Below, one piece after another: positions 36,979-48,652 of a DNA stretch of 64,000 nt. A model generated the notes under the pieces. The model was not told the origin of the DNA, did not search any database, and was given only the letters and a program-made list of their open reading frames with translations. The DNA comes from Leucaena leucocephala (lineage: Eukaryota > Streptophyta > Magnoliopsida > Fabales > Fabaceae), in assembly GCA_037074615.1 (NCBI GenBank), contig CM073535.1:7293001-7357000 (forward strand). Direction: 5' to 3'. Every line of letters begins with the position of its first letter. Position 1 is the first letter of the stretch. The translations under genes and the position numbers were made by a program.

Positions 36979-37468
36979 ATGTAAGGAAGATAAAAATATA
37001 ATCATCTAATAAATAATATGATATAACCAATACCATTTTTTATTTATAATTTTTTTAAAAATAAATAAAATGAAAATATTTTTTATTTTTTTAAAAAAAT
37101 ATTTGGGATGGGACGGGAATCCCGAGGGCCAAACTGAGACCCGTCCCGTCCCTGACCCTTGCCCCCGTCCTGACGTTTTACGGGACGGGACGGACTCGTC
37201 TCGAATTCCTCGAGATTGAGTGAGGACAACTTAGGACGAAAAATTTTGAGCACCCCTAGGCAAAATGGTGAAACATGTGACCATTTTGAGCGTATCGATC
37301 TTGGGGAGTATCACTTTGTTGTGGTTTAGTCGCGACACTTGGAGAGACATTCTAGCTCTTAGGTACATAGGTTTACGTCTGAAGATAATTGACAGCTCGT
37401 TCTGTCCGACATTGATATCGCCTAGGAGGAAGAGAGATTTTGTCTTACCTTTAGATTTTGGGTAAACT

Positions 37469-37990
37469 TAGAGGTGGTAAAACGGGCTCAACACATTTTT
37501 ACAAATAATTGGGGTGGGCTTGCCAGCCTATTTTTTTTAAATTATTAATATTATTTTTATTTTACTCAAATATTACTTTGAATACCTCCATTATCGAAGA
37601 ATACTGGTAAAGATGATAACTTATTTATTAAATATGTGTTAAAATATTATAATTGATTAATATTATATTAATATTTATTTATATTTATAGTTATAAAATT
37701 TGATTTTTTATGAAATTTAAGAATTTTTAAGAGTATAATATTATAATTTTTTTATTATGTTAATACAATATTAGAAATTTTTTATTAATATTTTAAAAAT
37801 ATTAAAAAATTTAAAAAATTAGAGGATTATCTAGCTTGCAGGTTAGCTAGCCATTAAGAGGGGGTTGGATCGGGTTGGCATTTTGCCAGCCCATTTTGGT
37901 GGGGTTGTATGGCCCACCCCTTCTTAGCCTGCGAATTGTAGTTGGCTAGCCTGCAACTCACGGGTTAACCCGTGAGTTATACTCGCACTA
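37469..37990. mobile_element. Possible hAT-like MITE remnant
   Basis: The left end TAGAGGTGGTAAAACGGGC and the right end (reverse complement TAGTGCGAGTATAACTCACGGG) resemble hAT ends, and the interior has GGGTTGG/CCAGCCCA motifs near both ends. I could not find a clean 8-bp target duplication (GGTAAACT versus GTAATGGT), so this is an old or truncated copy or a chance resemblance. Confidence 0.45.
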
Positions 37991-38143
37991 GTAATGGTAA
38001 TTATACTCGTTATTAATATCAATATCAATATTAAATAAAAAATATTAGAATAATATAAAGTCATTATTATAAAATATTAAATTTGGTAAGTTTACTCCTA
38101 TTCACTTTAAGCTTCGTACATACGTTGTTTTAAAAAATATTAT

Positions 38144-38755
38144 GGGCCGTTTATATAAGATTTTAAAAAAAATTATAAAAAATAAGTGATTTTTTGGTAG
38201 CTTTTATAAAGGGGATTTTAGAGAATATCTTATGGAAAAAAGTAATTTTGAATAAATAAGTGTTTAGATAATTATTTCTAGAAGTACTTTTATTATTGAT
38301 AAATTATAAAAAATAATATGATTATTAAATGTATATAAGAGGGGAGAGATAATAAATAAGAGATGAGGGAGAGTGTAGAAGAAAGATGAGAGAGGAATAG
38401 GGTAAAAGAGATTAGAGAGGGTGTAGAAAAGAGAGGAGAGAGGAGAGATGGTGTATAAAAAAGATGAGAGAAGATATATGATGTAGAAAAGAAATGAGAG
38501 ATGAGAGATGGTATAAAAAAGAGAGAAGAGAATATATATGAAAAAGTAGGGGTAATATAATAATTAGTTAGTCCATAACCTCTTTTACTGTTTTATAAGC
38601 GACTCTGACCAGCTTATCTGAAATCTTAGTGTTAAACCATGATTTAGTCCAATTTTTTTTAAACAAATATAGTTATTTTTTTTAAAATTCCTTAAAATTT
38701 AAATTTTATTCAAACCTAAATTTAAAACTTAAGTTTGGGAACAAATCAAACACAC
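38144..38755 (-). mobile_element. MITE of the pyrimidine-tract family, copy 3
   Basis: In reverse orientation it holds the same blocks as copies 1 and 2. Its core reads as purine-rich GAGAGATGAGAGA runs on this strand (about 38340-38535). Ends: GGGCCGTTTATATAAG and, inverted, GTGTGTTTGATTTGTT. TAT on both sides may be the target. Confidence 0.75.
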
Positions 38756-38897
38756 TATATAGACTCACGCAAATTAAAAGTGTCATGTGTTTTTTTCCTG
38801 CTATAATTAAAAAATCAAATAAAAATTATTTAATTCTCAAATTTAAATGAATTAAATTTGTCAATTGATATTTTATTAGATATTCACATCTTTCGTT

Positions 38898-39353
38898 GGA
38901 TCCATTTGGATAAGAATTTGGAAAATGATTTATTTAAAAAAGGATTTTTGGAGAATAGCTTATAAAAAATAGTTTTAAATAAATGAGTATTTAGATAGTT
39001 ATTTTCAAAAGTACTTTTATTATTGATAAATTACGAAAAATGATATAAATATTAAATGATGAGAGATAAGAGATATGAGATGAGAGGAGAGAGGAGAGAT
39101 GATGTAAGAAAAGAAATGAGAGAGTGTGTAAGAAAAAGTAGGAGAGATGAGAGAGAGTGTAAGAAAAAATAGGGGTAATATAGTAATTAGTTAGTTCATA
39201 AACTCTTTTACTGTTCCATAAGCTATTCTGACTAGCTTATCTGAAACTTTAATTTTAAACTATGGTTTAGTCCAAAAACTCGTTTGAACAAATATAGCTA
39301 TTTGTTTTAAAATTTATCAAAATCTAAGTTTGAGATATTCCCAAAAACACATG
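38898..39353 (-). mobile_element. MITE of the pyrimidine-tract family, copy 4
   Basis: The start GGATCCATTTGGATAAG and a core of GAGAGATGAGAGA-type sequence (about 39058-39170) place it in the same family, in the same orientation as copy 3 and 140 bp from it. Termini are approximate. Confidence 0.75.
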
Positions 39354-39543
39354 TTGTCTTCTAAATATGGTAGCTGGCTAACAAATTAGAGCTTCTCTGT
39401 TTATATCGAGTATTTGTTATTTTCGCTATTTGTCTATCTTTTTTGTTTAATTTAACTAGTTATATTATAAAAAAATTGCTTAAAATTTTTAATCTAATAT
39501 AAAAATGTACTTATGGTTTAATAAATTTATCACAAATTTCTTA

Positions 39544-40032
39544 GTGCCTATTTGGCACTTTTAGAATATCTTTTGGGTAAAACTTTAATTTTGAGAAATT
39601 TTAAACAAATAGCCATATTTGTTTAAAAGTGATTTTGGCTAAAATTATAATTTAAAATCATGTTTTTAAATAAGCTACTGAAATTAACTTTTGAAACAGT
39701 AAAAGAGTTTATAGAATATCTAATTACTATCTTACCCCTACTTTTTCTTATACCCTCTCTCCTCTCTCTTATCTACCCTCTTTCCTCTCTTCTCTCTCAT
39801 TTCTCATATCTCTTCTACCCCTATCTCCTCTCTCATCTATCTTCTATACACTCTATCATCTCTCTCATCTCTCATCTCTTCTTTTTCTTCTCTATCCTCT
39901 CCCCTCTATCATACTTTTAATCAAATCTTACTCTTTTTAATAATTTATTAATATAAAAAGTAATTCTACTATTAATAATTCAAACATATCTATTTTCAAA
40001 ATATATTCTCTAAAACTAATCCAAACATACCC
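39544..40032 (+). mobile_element. MITE of the pyrimidine-tract family, copy 5
   Basis: This is the copy with the clearest ends: GTGCCTATTTGGC at the left and, inverted, GGGTATGTTTGGATTAG at the right, flanked by TTA at 39541-39543 and 40033-40035. A TTA target with a GG-TTTGG terminus fits Tourist (PIF/Harbinger) MITEs. The CT-rich core is at about 39752-39910. It is 489 bp and non-coding; the 86-codon frame through the core is a product of the repeat. Confidence 0.82.
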
Positions 40033-40421
40033 TTAAAGTAAAATTGATACTATTCATTTCCCCCATATCGATTACCTGCAGTAATAGAAGTATCTAAGAG
40101 TGGATAATCTATAAAATGTATTGGCTAAAGTTATGTTAATAACAAAATATTTTAGATAAACCTTACAAAATTGCACTGAAATATAATATTAACTTAAATT
40201 TGTGTTTATTTTGCAAATATAGAAAATTTGTATAATTTTTTAAAGCTATTTCTCTAATCTCTAATGTAGTGTTTAGCCTGGCGAAGGGAGGGGAGAGATA
40301 CAGAGAGAAAGAAAAAAAATTTAATGATCACTTATTTGAATTTATTGGAGAGGAAGGAAGAGATGAATTTTAATAATTCTTTGTGTGGCTTAATAGGGGT
40401 GTGAGGAGAGCTAATAAAAAA

Positions 40422-40459
<38 letters not shown>

Positions 40460-41429
40460 CATTAGATTAATTAAAATGGAATTTAACTTGCTTTTAACAG
40501 TGACAATTTTCTCATAAGAAGTGATAGGATCATAGAAATATTGTAAGATGCTAAACTACCATCCTAACTTTGTTTAGCTTGGGTTTTTTTTTTTTGGTTC
40601 TTTAGCTAGAGTGAGACGTTCATTTTTTTTAAAAAAAATTATATATAAGCAAGCTTAAAAGAGTCGACCGTTAGCATATAATGTTAGTCTTTTTATGCCA
40701 TATTTTCATTAAACTTTATAATTCTTTCTATAATTAATATAAAATTTATTTAATTAATTTTAATAAATTAAAAAAATTAATTGATTTAGTTATTTATAAT
40801 GATTATATGTTAATTTTTTTAAAATACACCATTTAATTATATATATTTTGAATTATTCTTGTAATCATATAGAGATACTATATAAAAAAAATATAATTTT
40901 TAAAGATAAAGTAAATTAAGATTTTATAATTAAGACTAAATTAAATTCTATTTATCTTTCATAATTAAGATCGGAGGGGAGGAGATTGTAAGCATCACCT
41001 CCAACTTAAACAAGCTGAACTGATGGATTCAACACCCAATTTTCATATAGTAAATATATATATAGGCATATTTATGTATATTATTTATCACAAACATAAA
41101 TATATATATATATATATTGGAATTGCTAATTTATAAAACTAATGATAATAGATAACAATTTAATAGAAACAACCCACTAGCTAGCACTAAAACAACTGAC
41201 TTGGCGAAAAAACGAGAACCAAATAAATTAGAAAAATGACTCCTTGCTATTCGGCATCAAATGAGCTTTCTGAACCATGCTTCAACATAAATATAGGGAT
41301 TTGAACATGTAAAATTTAGGAGAAAATTTTGCCTAATATATTTTAATCTAATTACTCTATAATACTAGTATTACGTCATTACAATATTTTGATAATTAGA
41401 GTATACCCTAGTTAGTTCTGTATAATTCT

Positions 41430-41485
<56 letters not shown>

Positions 41486-42013
41486 ATTATCTACTTGCTG
41501 TCACAGGAAATGAGACTAATGACCTCATAGTTGTTTTTCCTCCAACGTGAGATTAATTATTCATGTAAAGGCAAAGACTAATTGTTCATTATTATTACTT
41601 ATATGGAAAAATGATTATTGTGATTATTACTATTACATTATCCTTATTAAAATAATGTTATTATAATGAGATTAATTAATTACAAACATTCACACAACGT
41701 GAAACTAGAACTGTTTTGAATACAACAAGAGAAGGTGTCTTCGACCCTATATAGATATGCATGAAATTTAATAAGTAATTTAAGATTAAGCGGTCACTAG
41801 CTACTATATAAAAATTTTGGCCCACAAAGGCAAATTAATGCATAACTTATTGATTATTATTATTATTAATTGATATATAGAAATAACGGTCGATCAAAAG
41901 AAACAATTGTACTAGGAAACGGTCAAAGTTGTATTTTTGGAAACGCTGATAATGATGCTGAAATTATTATTAACAGCATTTTAATTAATCTTGTAGGTTC
42001 CATCAAACTCCAA
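40033..42013. other. Intergenic, AT-rich with microsatellites
   Basis: Holds a purine-rich decayed MITE-like piece near 40270-40400, a (AT)n run at about 40430-40458, another (AT)n near 41098-41118 and a compound (CT)n(AC)n microsatellite at 41433-41485. No gene seen. The last few hundred bases should be the promoter region of the RALF-like gene. Confidence 0.55.
41433..41485. repeat. Compound (CT)n(AC)n microsatellite
   Basis: About 14 CT repeats pass directly into about 12 AC repeats. Confidence 0.95.
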
Positions 42014-42020
42014 TATAAAT
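42014..42020 (+). promoter_or_regulatory. TATA box of the RALF-like gene
   Basis: TATAAAT lies 80 bp before the chosen ATG at 42100, a distance that allows transcription start near 42045 and a short leader. No other good TATA box is closer. Confidence 0.5.
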
Positions 42021-42099
42021 TCAAGTGATTCTTGATCTTCTCATCCAAGCGCACAATACAACAACAAGAGAAGTAAGAGCCCTATTGCATTTCTCAATT

Positions 42100-42390
42100 A
42101 TGTTCCGATTCAACATGCGATCAGTGTTGCTCTGTGCTCTGGTGATATTCTCTATCATGACAATGGAGATCGCTGCCACCACCGACAGTGGTGGTGATGG
42201 AAGAGGAATCAAGTACATTGGGACGACGACCATTGATCATGGGGGAGACCCAAATCCGAAGCTTGGTAATGGTGGCAGTCATAAAACTATCGTACGCAGG
42301 CTAAGGACCCAAGCTAATCCTTGGAGAAGAGGTTGCCTTCCTGTCTTCCGTTGCCGCACTTCCCCTCCCCGCAAGCTTCTCTCTCTCTAA
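42100..42390 (+). CDS. Small secreted RALF-like peptide precursor (truncated type)
   Basis: This 96-residue frame starts with a hydrophobic signal peptide (residues about 6-25, MRSVLLCALVIFS then ending near AA). The frame is open upstream to 42025, but the ATG at 42100 gives a good signal peptide after a TATA box; the ATG at 42115 is an alternative. After the signal comes an acidic, Gly-rich part, then RRLR (66-69) and QANPWRRGCLPVFRCR (71-86). RRxL is the subtilase (S1P) site known from RALF precursors, and QANPxxRGCxxxxRCR is the conserved RALF C-terminus with its last cysteine pair (here C79 and C85). The YISY motif and the first cysteine pair are absent. It could be a short RALF-like ligand or a decaying gene. 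A broken relative is at 30520-31245. Confidence 0.6.
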   Translation: MFRFNMRSVLLCALVIFSIMTMEIAATTDSGGDGRGIKYIGTTTIDHGGDPNPKLGNGGSHKTIVRRLRTQANPWRRGCLPVFRCRTSPPRKLLSL

Positions 42391-42440
42391 AATCTCACTC
42401 ATCTCTAACCATTATCTTATGCATTCCACCGTCTTCAGTG

Positions 42441-42779
42441 TGGTGGAATATGTGATAATGGATAATTAGGGTTTAATTTGGATATCTAGGGTTATCTATT
42501 GATGTTAAATAAAGATATTTATCCATTAGAATTAGGATTTAATATCTAATTTATCCTATAATTAGGATTTTATTTATTACTTTTATCTGCAAGCTTAGGA
42601 TTTGATCCATATTTAGAATTGAATTTGAAATAATGTTATTTTATTATTTCTAGAACTCTAATTAGGGTTCAGTTGTATTCAGGCTTATTATTGAATAAAG
42701 ATTTTTTACTTTTTTTAACCTTTTCTCTTCCCTCATTCCTCTTCTCTTTCCTCCTCTTTCCCATACTAGTTTCACATCA
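42441..42779 (+). mobile_element. Possible solo LTR downstream of the RALF-like gene
   Basis: The segment starts TGGTGGAATATGTGATAATGG and ends in TTTCACATCA, and its 3' half has the usual LTR order of a GTATTCAGG block, then ATTGAATAAAG and a pyrimidine-rich tail. CAGTG before it and CAGTT after it could be a 5-bp duplication with one change. No internal coding region is nearby. A short hairpin, ATTCCACC/GGTGGAAT, spans its left border and could also belong to the gene's 3' UTR. Confidence 0.4.
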
Positions 42780-42784
42780 CAGTT

Positions 42785-44190
42785 AATTTTAACTGATGGC
42801 TGAATTTACAGTAGATTTGTGGTTACAACTCTCTATATAACAATTTATCAATGCAATAAAAAAATGTATTTCTGCATCAAAAAAATTAGCACAAATTTTT
42901 TGAAGTAAAATTGACAGTAGTAACAGAAATATGTAAATATTTCTCTAAAAGTATTTAATGTAGCTCGGATATAATCTATAAAATTTATTGGCTAAAGTTT
43001 ATAATATATTGATTATTAGTCAAATTTAATATAATCTCTCTAACATATCTATGTATAACATTATATATATTGATTATTAGTTAAACAGATTATTTTTAAA
43101 AAAATAATAGATATTGCAAATAAAATGGATTGAGTCCTTAGAACTAAAAATAACTTTATAACTAAGGAAAGAGAAATGTATATGTTTTGACTTTGTCCTG
43201 CTGGAATTAATTTTATCATAAATATTTGAAATCTCTAGGTAAGTAAATTTTTAACACAACTTTATGTAAAAAAGAAAGTTATAAATTATATTTAATTTAT
43301 TTTCGTGCATTTTTATCTACACATACCCAAAAAAAAAGGCGATGGATAATTTTCACCTTTTCATTTTATTTAAAAATTCCTTTTCTTTTCTGGTGATAGA
43401 AAAACATGAGTATCAATTATTAAAAAGGGATTGAGCATCATGAAAGCTTGCCCACCACCCATTTCGAATGTCAAAGTAACAAATAGATGTTTATATATTG
43501 TACCATGTTATAATATTTTGGAGGAGTTACAATGACGGAATCAATTTAATTATTTAAAAATTTAAATAACAACTGAAAAGTGAAAAGTAATAAATTAATA
43601 ATAATAAATTTTAATATAAAAATAGATAACAAGATTTTGTCTGTATAATTAAATTTATTCTCCTATAGTAATTTTTTTAATATTTATTGTAATATATAGG
43701 TGTAATTATATATAGTAATCTTCTTCTTCTTTTTCTCAGAACGTAAGATATTGTTATTATCTCATGCAAAATAATATATAATATAATTCTAAGCCTTCTA
43801 TAGCATAAGAATCCTCTACAATTTTAGTTAATATACACTCCATGTAAGTCAAATAGAATAATTGACGTGTCATATTGATTCAATAAATTTGTTCCATGCA
43901 GCCAAATCAGAGTTCTTTTTTTACTTTTTAAGACGTTATAAAGTCAAATTTAAAATATTATTAACTTTTACATAATTATTTCATATATAAAGGTTTGAAA
44001 TCTCCATCTTAATTAAAGCCAATTGAGTCTCTTAAGCTAGACTTGATCATCTTTAGAACTTTGGAGTTGAAACTTATTACATTCAAATTTCAATAACTAT
44101 TTATTCCCAATATCAATAAATATCACATTAATAACCATATTGTGTATTTTCTGCTTTTGTTGGAAAACAGGATTAATTTTGAAAAGAAAC
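42785..44190. other. Intergenic, AT-rich, no gene seen
   Basis: I see no coding signal, RNA gene or clear element ends here. Confidence 0.55.
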
Positions 44191-44193
44191 TTA

Positions 44194-44437
44194 CTCCTCT
44201 TATTCTAGGCATAAAATAATTTTTTTCATCTTATTTTTAAGTCACATTATTAATTTTTTTATATAAATATACATTTTTATTTTTGATATATTATTGTGTA
44301 GACTTTGTACTATTGGGGATAAAATGTATATTAAATACATATAAAGTTAGAAAATTATTAAATTTTAAAATAAAATTAATGAAATTTAATTTTTTTCTTA
44401 ATTTTAATAAAATATATTATACATTATTTCAAATAAG
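44194..44437. mobile_element. Stowaway-like MITE, relative of 23073-23300
   Basis: The left end (TACTCCTCTTATTCTAGG, then TCTTATTTTTAAGTCAC) and the blocks AAATTATTAAATTTTAAAAT and AATGAAATTTAA match the order in 23073-23300. The right end is less clear, near AAATAAGG. It directly borders the Harbinger-like element. Confidence 0.5.
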
Positions 44438-44638
44438 GTGTGTTGGAATTCCTTTTAGGGGATGTTCACTTCGAACAAAGGGGAGGGAAGTGAAGGGAAA
44501 ATGAATCCCTTCCAGCCAAAATTTTGGTGCTCCTCCCTTCCCTTCCCCAATTTTTGTGTCCTTCTAGATTGGGATTTTTTAGGGGATGCTAAAATGTAGG
44601 ACAATTATATCCCGCTTCTATACACCTGTCTTCTATAT

Positions 44639-45000
44639 ATGAAGCTTCTCTTTACTACTCACACTAGTGTTGGTGTTGACTTACTGATTAGATTTGTTGT
44701 GGCAATTTTTGTACTGTCCCGGTCACCGTCACTTGCGTTGACTGGATTTATTGTCGATTTGCTGTACGAAGACATGAAGATAAAAAAGCTGATAAGGCAC
44801 TTCAACATGCTTGGTGATAATATGCCAAAGGCAAGGCTATAACGAGACATAGAAGGACCTCATAAACTTGTACTAGGAGAATACGTACCCATTCATGCAT
44901 ATGAGAGTGTAGTCGCTAGAGAAGCAGATAGAGGAAGAAGCACGGGGGCTTCCTATACTAGTGAGTCATGAGGGGCATCATCACTATCTGAATCTAGTGT
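44639..45000 (+). pseudogene. Captured or decayed coding fragment, family not recognised
   Basis: A 67-codon frame (44639-44842) with a hydrophobic start is followed, after a stop, by a protein-like stretch in the same direction (GPHKLVLGEYVPIHAYESV near 44853-44910). GC content and codon use look more coding than the flanks. I do not recognise the family. It lies inside a transposon and could be a captured host gene piece or part of an element protein. Confidence 0.3.
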
Positions 45001-45754
45001 CGCATATACTTTTGGATGCTTATTCTATGAATTAATTTTATGTTTGAACTAGTAATTCTTTATTTTTTCAAAGGATTTTTGTAAAATGTATAATCAAATA
45101 CTTTTGGAATGTGGAAAGAGAAATGAAAGTTAATGTTTCACTCGATATGATGATGAACTAAAGAATAGAACTTATAAACTAACCAATAGAATCAAATGAC
45201 AAGATTATACAAATTTAATTTTTGTTCAAAATCTCCTTCAATAGATATATTGCATTTGGTTGGTCTTTGTGTCGCTAATATGGGGGAAAAGCCAGGTCTC
45301 TAATGTAGTTCCATTTGCCTATCGTGCAATAGCATATGCTTGAATTTGTTCTGTTTGTATGACCAATTTTAAGTAACTTTTATTGACTGCAAGTTAATTA
45401 AATATTCGATATCAACTTTTTGTATTTTGCAGTACTCAAAGTTACTTCAAGGTATTTAGATTTACTTCCTATTTCACTTCCTTAAATAATCTTTACTCAT
45501 TATCAAATTTTAAAACCTAGCCATGTTATCAAATGAAGGTGAGTATAAATTATTTAAGCAGGCCTTAAAAAGGTGAGGCCCTACTTGAGCATTATCAATA
45601 ATTTTTGTATATTTGGGTAGATATTTAAAACAAGTATGCATTTTGAACATTATCAAAGAACATATATTTTCAGTATTATTGATGACTTTTATATGGTATG
45701 TAACTGAATCCATATATTTTTGAAAAAAAAAATGGAGTTATCATTTGACTGAAA

Positions 45755-46185
45755 TCGAGTTTTAAAAGAAAACTTAAATTTCACGATGACATGACTCGAG
45801 TTTTAGACAGAAACTTGAGTTGTACAATGTCTCTAATTGATTAAACTTGATTTTGACTAAGGAATTTGAGTTTTTAAAGTAATGTATTACTGTTGTTGAA
45901 GTGACAAAGTCCAGTTATGGATAACTCGAGCTTTACAGGTACCAAGAGTTGTAAAACTCAGGTTTCTTTAAAAAACTTGAGTTTTATAACTGTAGTAACC
46001 TAATATAGACAAGTCGATTTTGTATAACTCTATTTTTCTCGAATAATTTGAATTAATTGTATATGCATCACAATATCAAAATTCGAGTTTTACATGCCAA
46101 CTCTATTTTTCTCAAACAATTTGAATTAATTATATATGCATCACAATGTCAAAACTCGAGTTTCTTTACCAAAATCGAGTTGTTG
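45755..46185. repeat. ACTCGAGTTT-motif array with a 73-bp tandem repeat
   Basis: The palindrome-like ACTCGAGTTT and its one- or two-base variants occur about a dozen times in 430 bp, in both directions. In the last part a 73-bp unit (from AACTCTATTTTTCTC to an ATTCGAGTTT block) is duplicated, with copies starting at 46026 and 46099. Confidence 0.8.
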
Positions 46186-46469
46186 CATAAATTTGTAAAA
46201 CTTTATTTTTTTACCATTACTCAGTTTTCTTTTTATTATACAATTTAAGTTTTGTAAAAAAGTCAAATTTCCATACATAAATATGCCGTTTTTATAAAAA
46301 AATGTATAGTAGTAAATTGACTGTATCATTCCATTTTTCCCCCTTTTTTTAGGCAAACAAAGATCATCAAAAATATATTCCCTTCTTTCTCTTCTAACTA
46401 AACCAAACAAAAATATTTTAATTTCTCTTCTTCCCTCCTTTCAAGTCTTTCGAACCGAACATGCCCTTA

Positions 46470-47459
46470 ATATATGTCCTGTAGGGGAGGGAAGGCTATG
46501 AAGCTCTCGGCTCATCATGTACTCCTAAGCTTAGGGCGTGTTTTTTTGTTTGTTTGTTTGTTTTTGCTTTTGATAAAGGCTTAGGACATATTGAGATCAC
46601 GTTTTGTATATTTAAATAAAAGTGACTTTTGAAGCCAGAAAGAAACATATTTTTTTGGAGTAAAAATGGGATTTATTATAATAGTATGTACAAGGGATTA
46701 GTACAAAAAGGCGAACAAAAATCAAAGAAAAAAAATACGAGATCAACCTATATATGTATTCTCATAAAAATCCCTTGCATGAATGTTGTGTTCGCTTAAT
46801 CAATTTTAGTTTGCAAACGGTATTAATTAAGTTTTAGTTTGTAAAAATTAGTTAGAAAAAAAAATTCTTTTATGAACGTTAGTTGAAATAAGCAGTTAAA
46901 CTCATACCCAACAAGATCACAGCATTGTGCATTTTTTATACAACCATAATGTGGATATTATTACTCCCTTATTTCCAAAATATAATATAATGGCTAATTA
47001 AAAAAATTATTTTAATTTTAAATATAAAATTTAAATATAATTTATCTCTTAAATTTATATTTTTTTATTGATTGTATATATTAAATAATATTTTCATGTT
47101 ATAGATTCAAAATAATTAAATAAATTAAATTTTTTAATATTTATAAATTAATTATTTAATTCTTAATTTTTAGTCTCTTCGGACATCCGGAAAGTTTAGA
47201 ATGATATTATGAATTTTATATTTGATATTGAAAGATAGTAAGTAAAAAAAATACTAATATTTTTAACGTGTAAATTAAATATTAATAACTTAATATTGAT
47301 ATTAATATGCTCAATTTTAATGATAATGCGTTTGGACCAAAATCAAAGACCGCGTCCTCTTTCGTTTTCTCATTTGTTGAAGGTAATGAGGGACAGTTCG
47401 TTGACCTTTTATCGAAAATCTTGGTGTAATAATAATTTTTGCCCATCAAGAATTAGTAG
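46470..47459. other. Intergenic before the CNGC gene
   Basis: AT-rich. A Stowaway-type terminus (TACTCCCTTATTTCC near 46963) begins a MITE-like AT-rich block that continues to about 47150, without a clear right end. The segment from about 47330 should contain the CNGC promoter. Confidence 0.5.
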
Positions 47460-47568
47460 TGATAGATATTTCTGATTTCATTTCCTCGGTCTTCCTCTTC
47501 GTCCGTGTCTGCTACTTCAAGTCCTTTCAAGTTGCAATCCCCTGGTTTCCCGCTAAGGATTTTCCGCT

Positions 47569-48604
47569 GTAAGTTGTTTGCTTCCTCCTAATTCTCCGCC
47601 TTTTGCTTTCCCAATTGATCGCAGGGAGTAGAAGATCGAGTTTGTGTTCACTAGGTCCCTATTTTTATTACTTTGTATACATATATGCTTAAATTTGATG
47701 GAAGTAGTTGCAAGTAATTAGATTTTAATTTACTTTGTGGCATGGGGCTGACAGTTTTTGGGGTTGCCGTTTGCCGTTGTAGTTGAAGTAGTCGGGTCAT
47801 CGTTAATCTACAAAACCATTTTGTTCCTCGTTCATAATCAGTGATTTTGATAGTTTTTTTTTTCTCTCTCTCTGGTGAACTGGTGATAGTGCTAGTTGAT
47901 GGAGGCGCGCTCTCATTTTCCTTCACGAGTGATGCGGGGTTCTACTCATAAGTCATAGCCCAGAAAGCAAAAAAAATCAACTCTTGAACATGATATTGTA
48001 GAGTACAATGGTTTTGATTTTAAAAGAAGTGCACTATTTAGGTAACCAAGATATCTATCTTCAAGGTATGGGATCTACGAGCTTTAATTACCGATGAAAC
48101 TATTTTGACGGATTGTAGAGTGGTTGAACTGTAAATAGTAATAAATTGTATATATACCTTACGTTGAATAATCTGGATCGCTCCTATTATAGAATCACAA
48201 GTGGTAAGTTGATTGACTTTAGATTTATGAAGTTATTCTTGGTTGCATTGAGTTGAATTACAAGGGCTTTATTTATACAGATGTATGTATTTGTAGAGGA
48301 TGGGAAGTTATGAGGGTTAGTGATTGGATTGCGATTATTTTTTAATTATAACTGTTGGTGCAATCAATCTATATGGATTATACTTATATATTTGCTGTAA
48401 ACTTGTGTACCCTGGAAAGGTAAGAAATGAGCACAAGTTTTTACATATGTGTCAGGGCATCCTCATAACTATATGATTTCTTTGTTTGAACTGGAAAGTG
48501 CTTCAGGCTCTAGAATGAGGTCCTTAGTGAACCTTCTGACTGTGAGCATGAAGACAGAAATATTGATGGTCATTATTTTGAATTATTATGTTGTTTGGAT
48601 GCAG
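47569..48604 (+). other. Probable intron in the 5' UTR of the CNGC gene
   Basis: TTTTCCGCT|GTAAGTT at 47569 is a strong donor and TTTGGATGCAG|ATTGC ending at 48604 a strong acceptor, 48 bp before the start codon. The exon before it (from about 47470) is CT-rich and lacks a coding frame, as expected for a leader. Inferred from splice signals only. Confidence 0.5.
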
Positions 48605-48652
48605 ATTGCTATATGATCAATTCTTGAAAGATATTTGACTGAGGTCTATGAC

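Larger units (their letters stand above)
31911..37258. mobile_element. Short family B hAT carrying a family A hAT
   Basis: The element starts TAGGGGTGGACATG and ends GAGCACCCCTA, with the exact 8-bp duplication GGCAAAAT at 31903-31910 and 37259-37266. Both arms carry GGGACGGGAC/GTCCCGTCC motifs and a TTCAGGAATTCCTGAAC block, like family B at 14325-18271. Without the nested element it is only about 660 bp, so it is a non-autonomous derivative with no coding sequence of its own. Confidence 0.93.
44458..46466. mobile_element. PIF/Harbinger-like non-autonomous element, 2 kb
   Basis: The ends are GGGGATGTTCACTTCGAAC on the left and, inverted, GGGCATGTTCGGTTCGAAAG on the right, with TTA on both sides (44455-44457 and 46467-46469). 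GGG ends and a TTA target are the Harbinger pattern. The interior has no DDE transposase. It holds a small frame of unknown origin (44639-44842) and a region of ACTCGAGTTT motifs (45755-46180) with a 73-bp tandem repeat. Confidence 0.75.
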
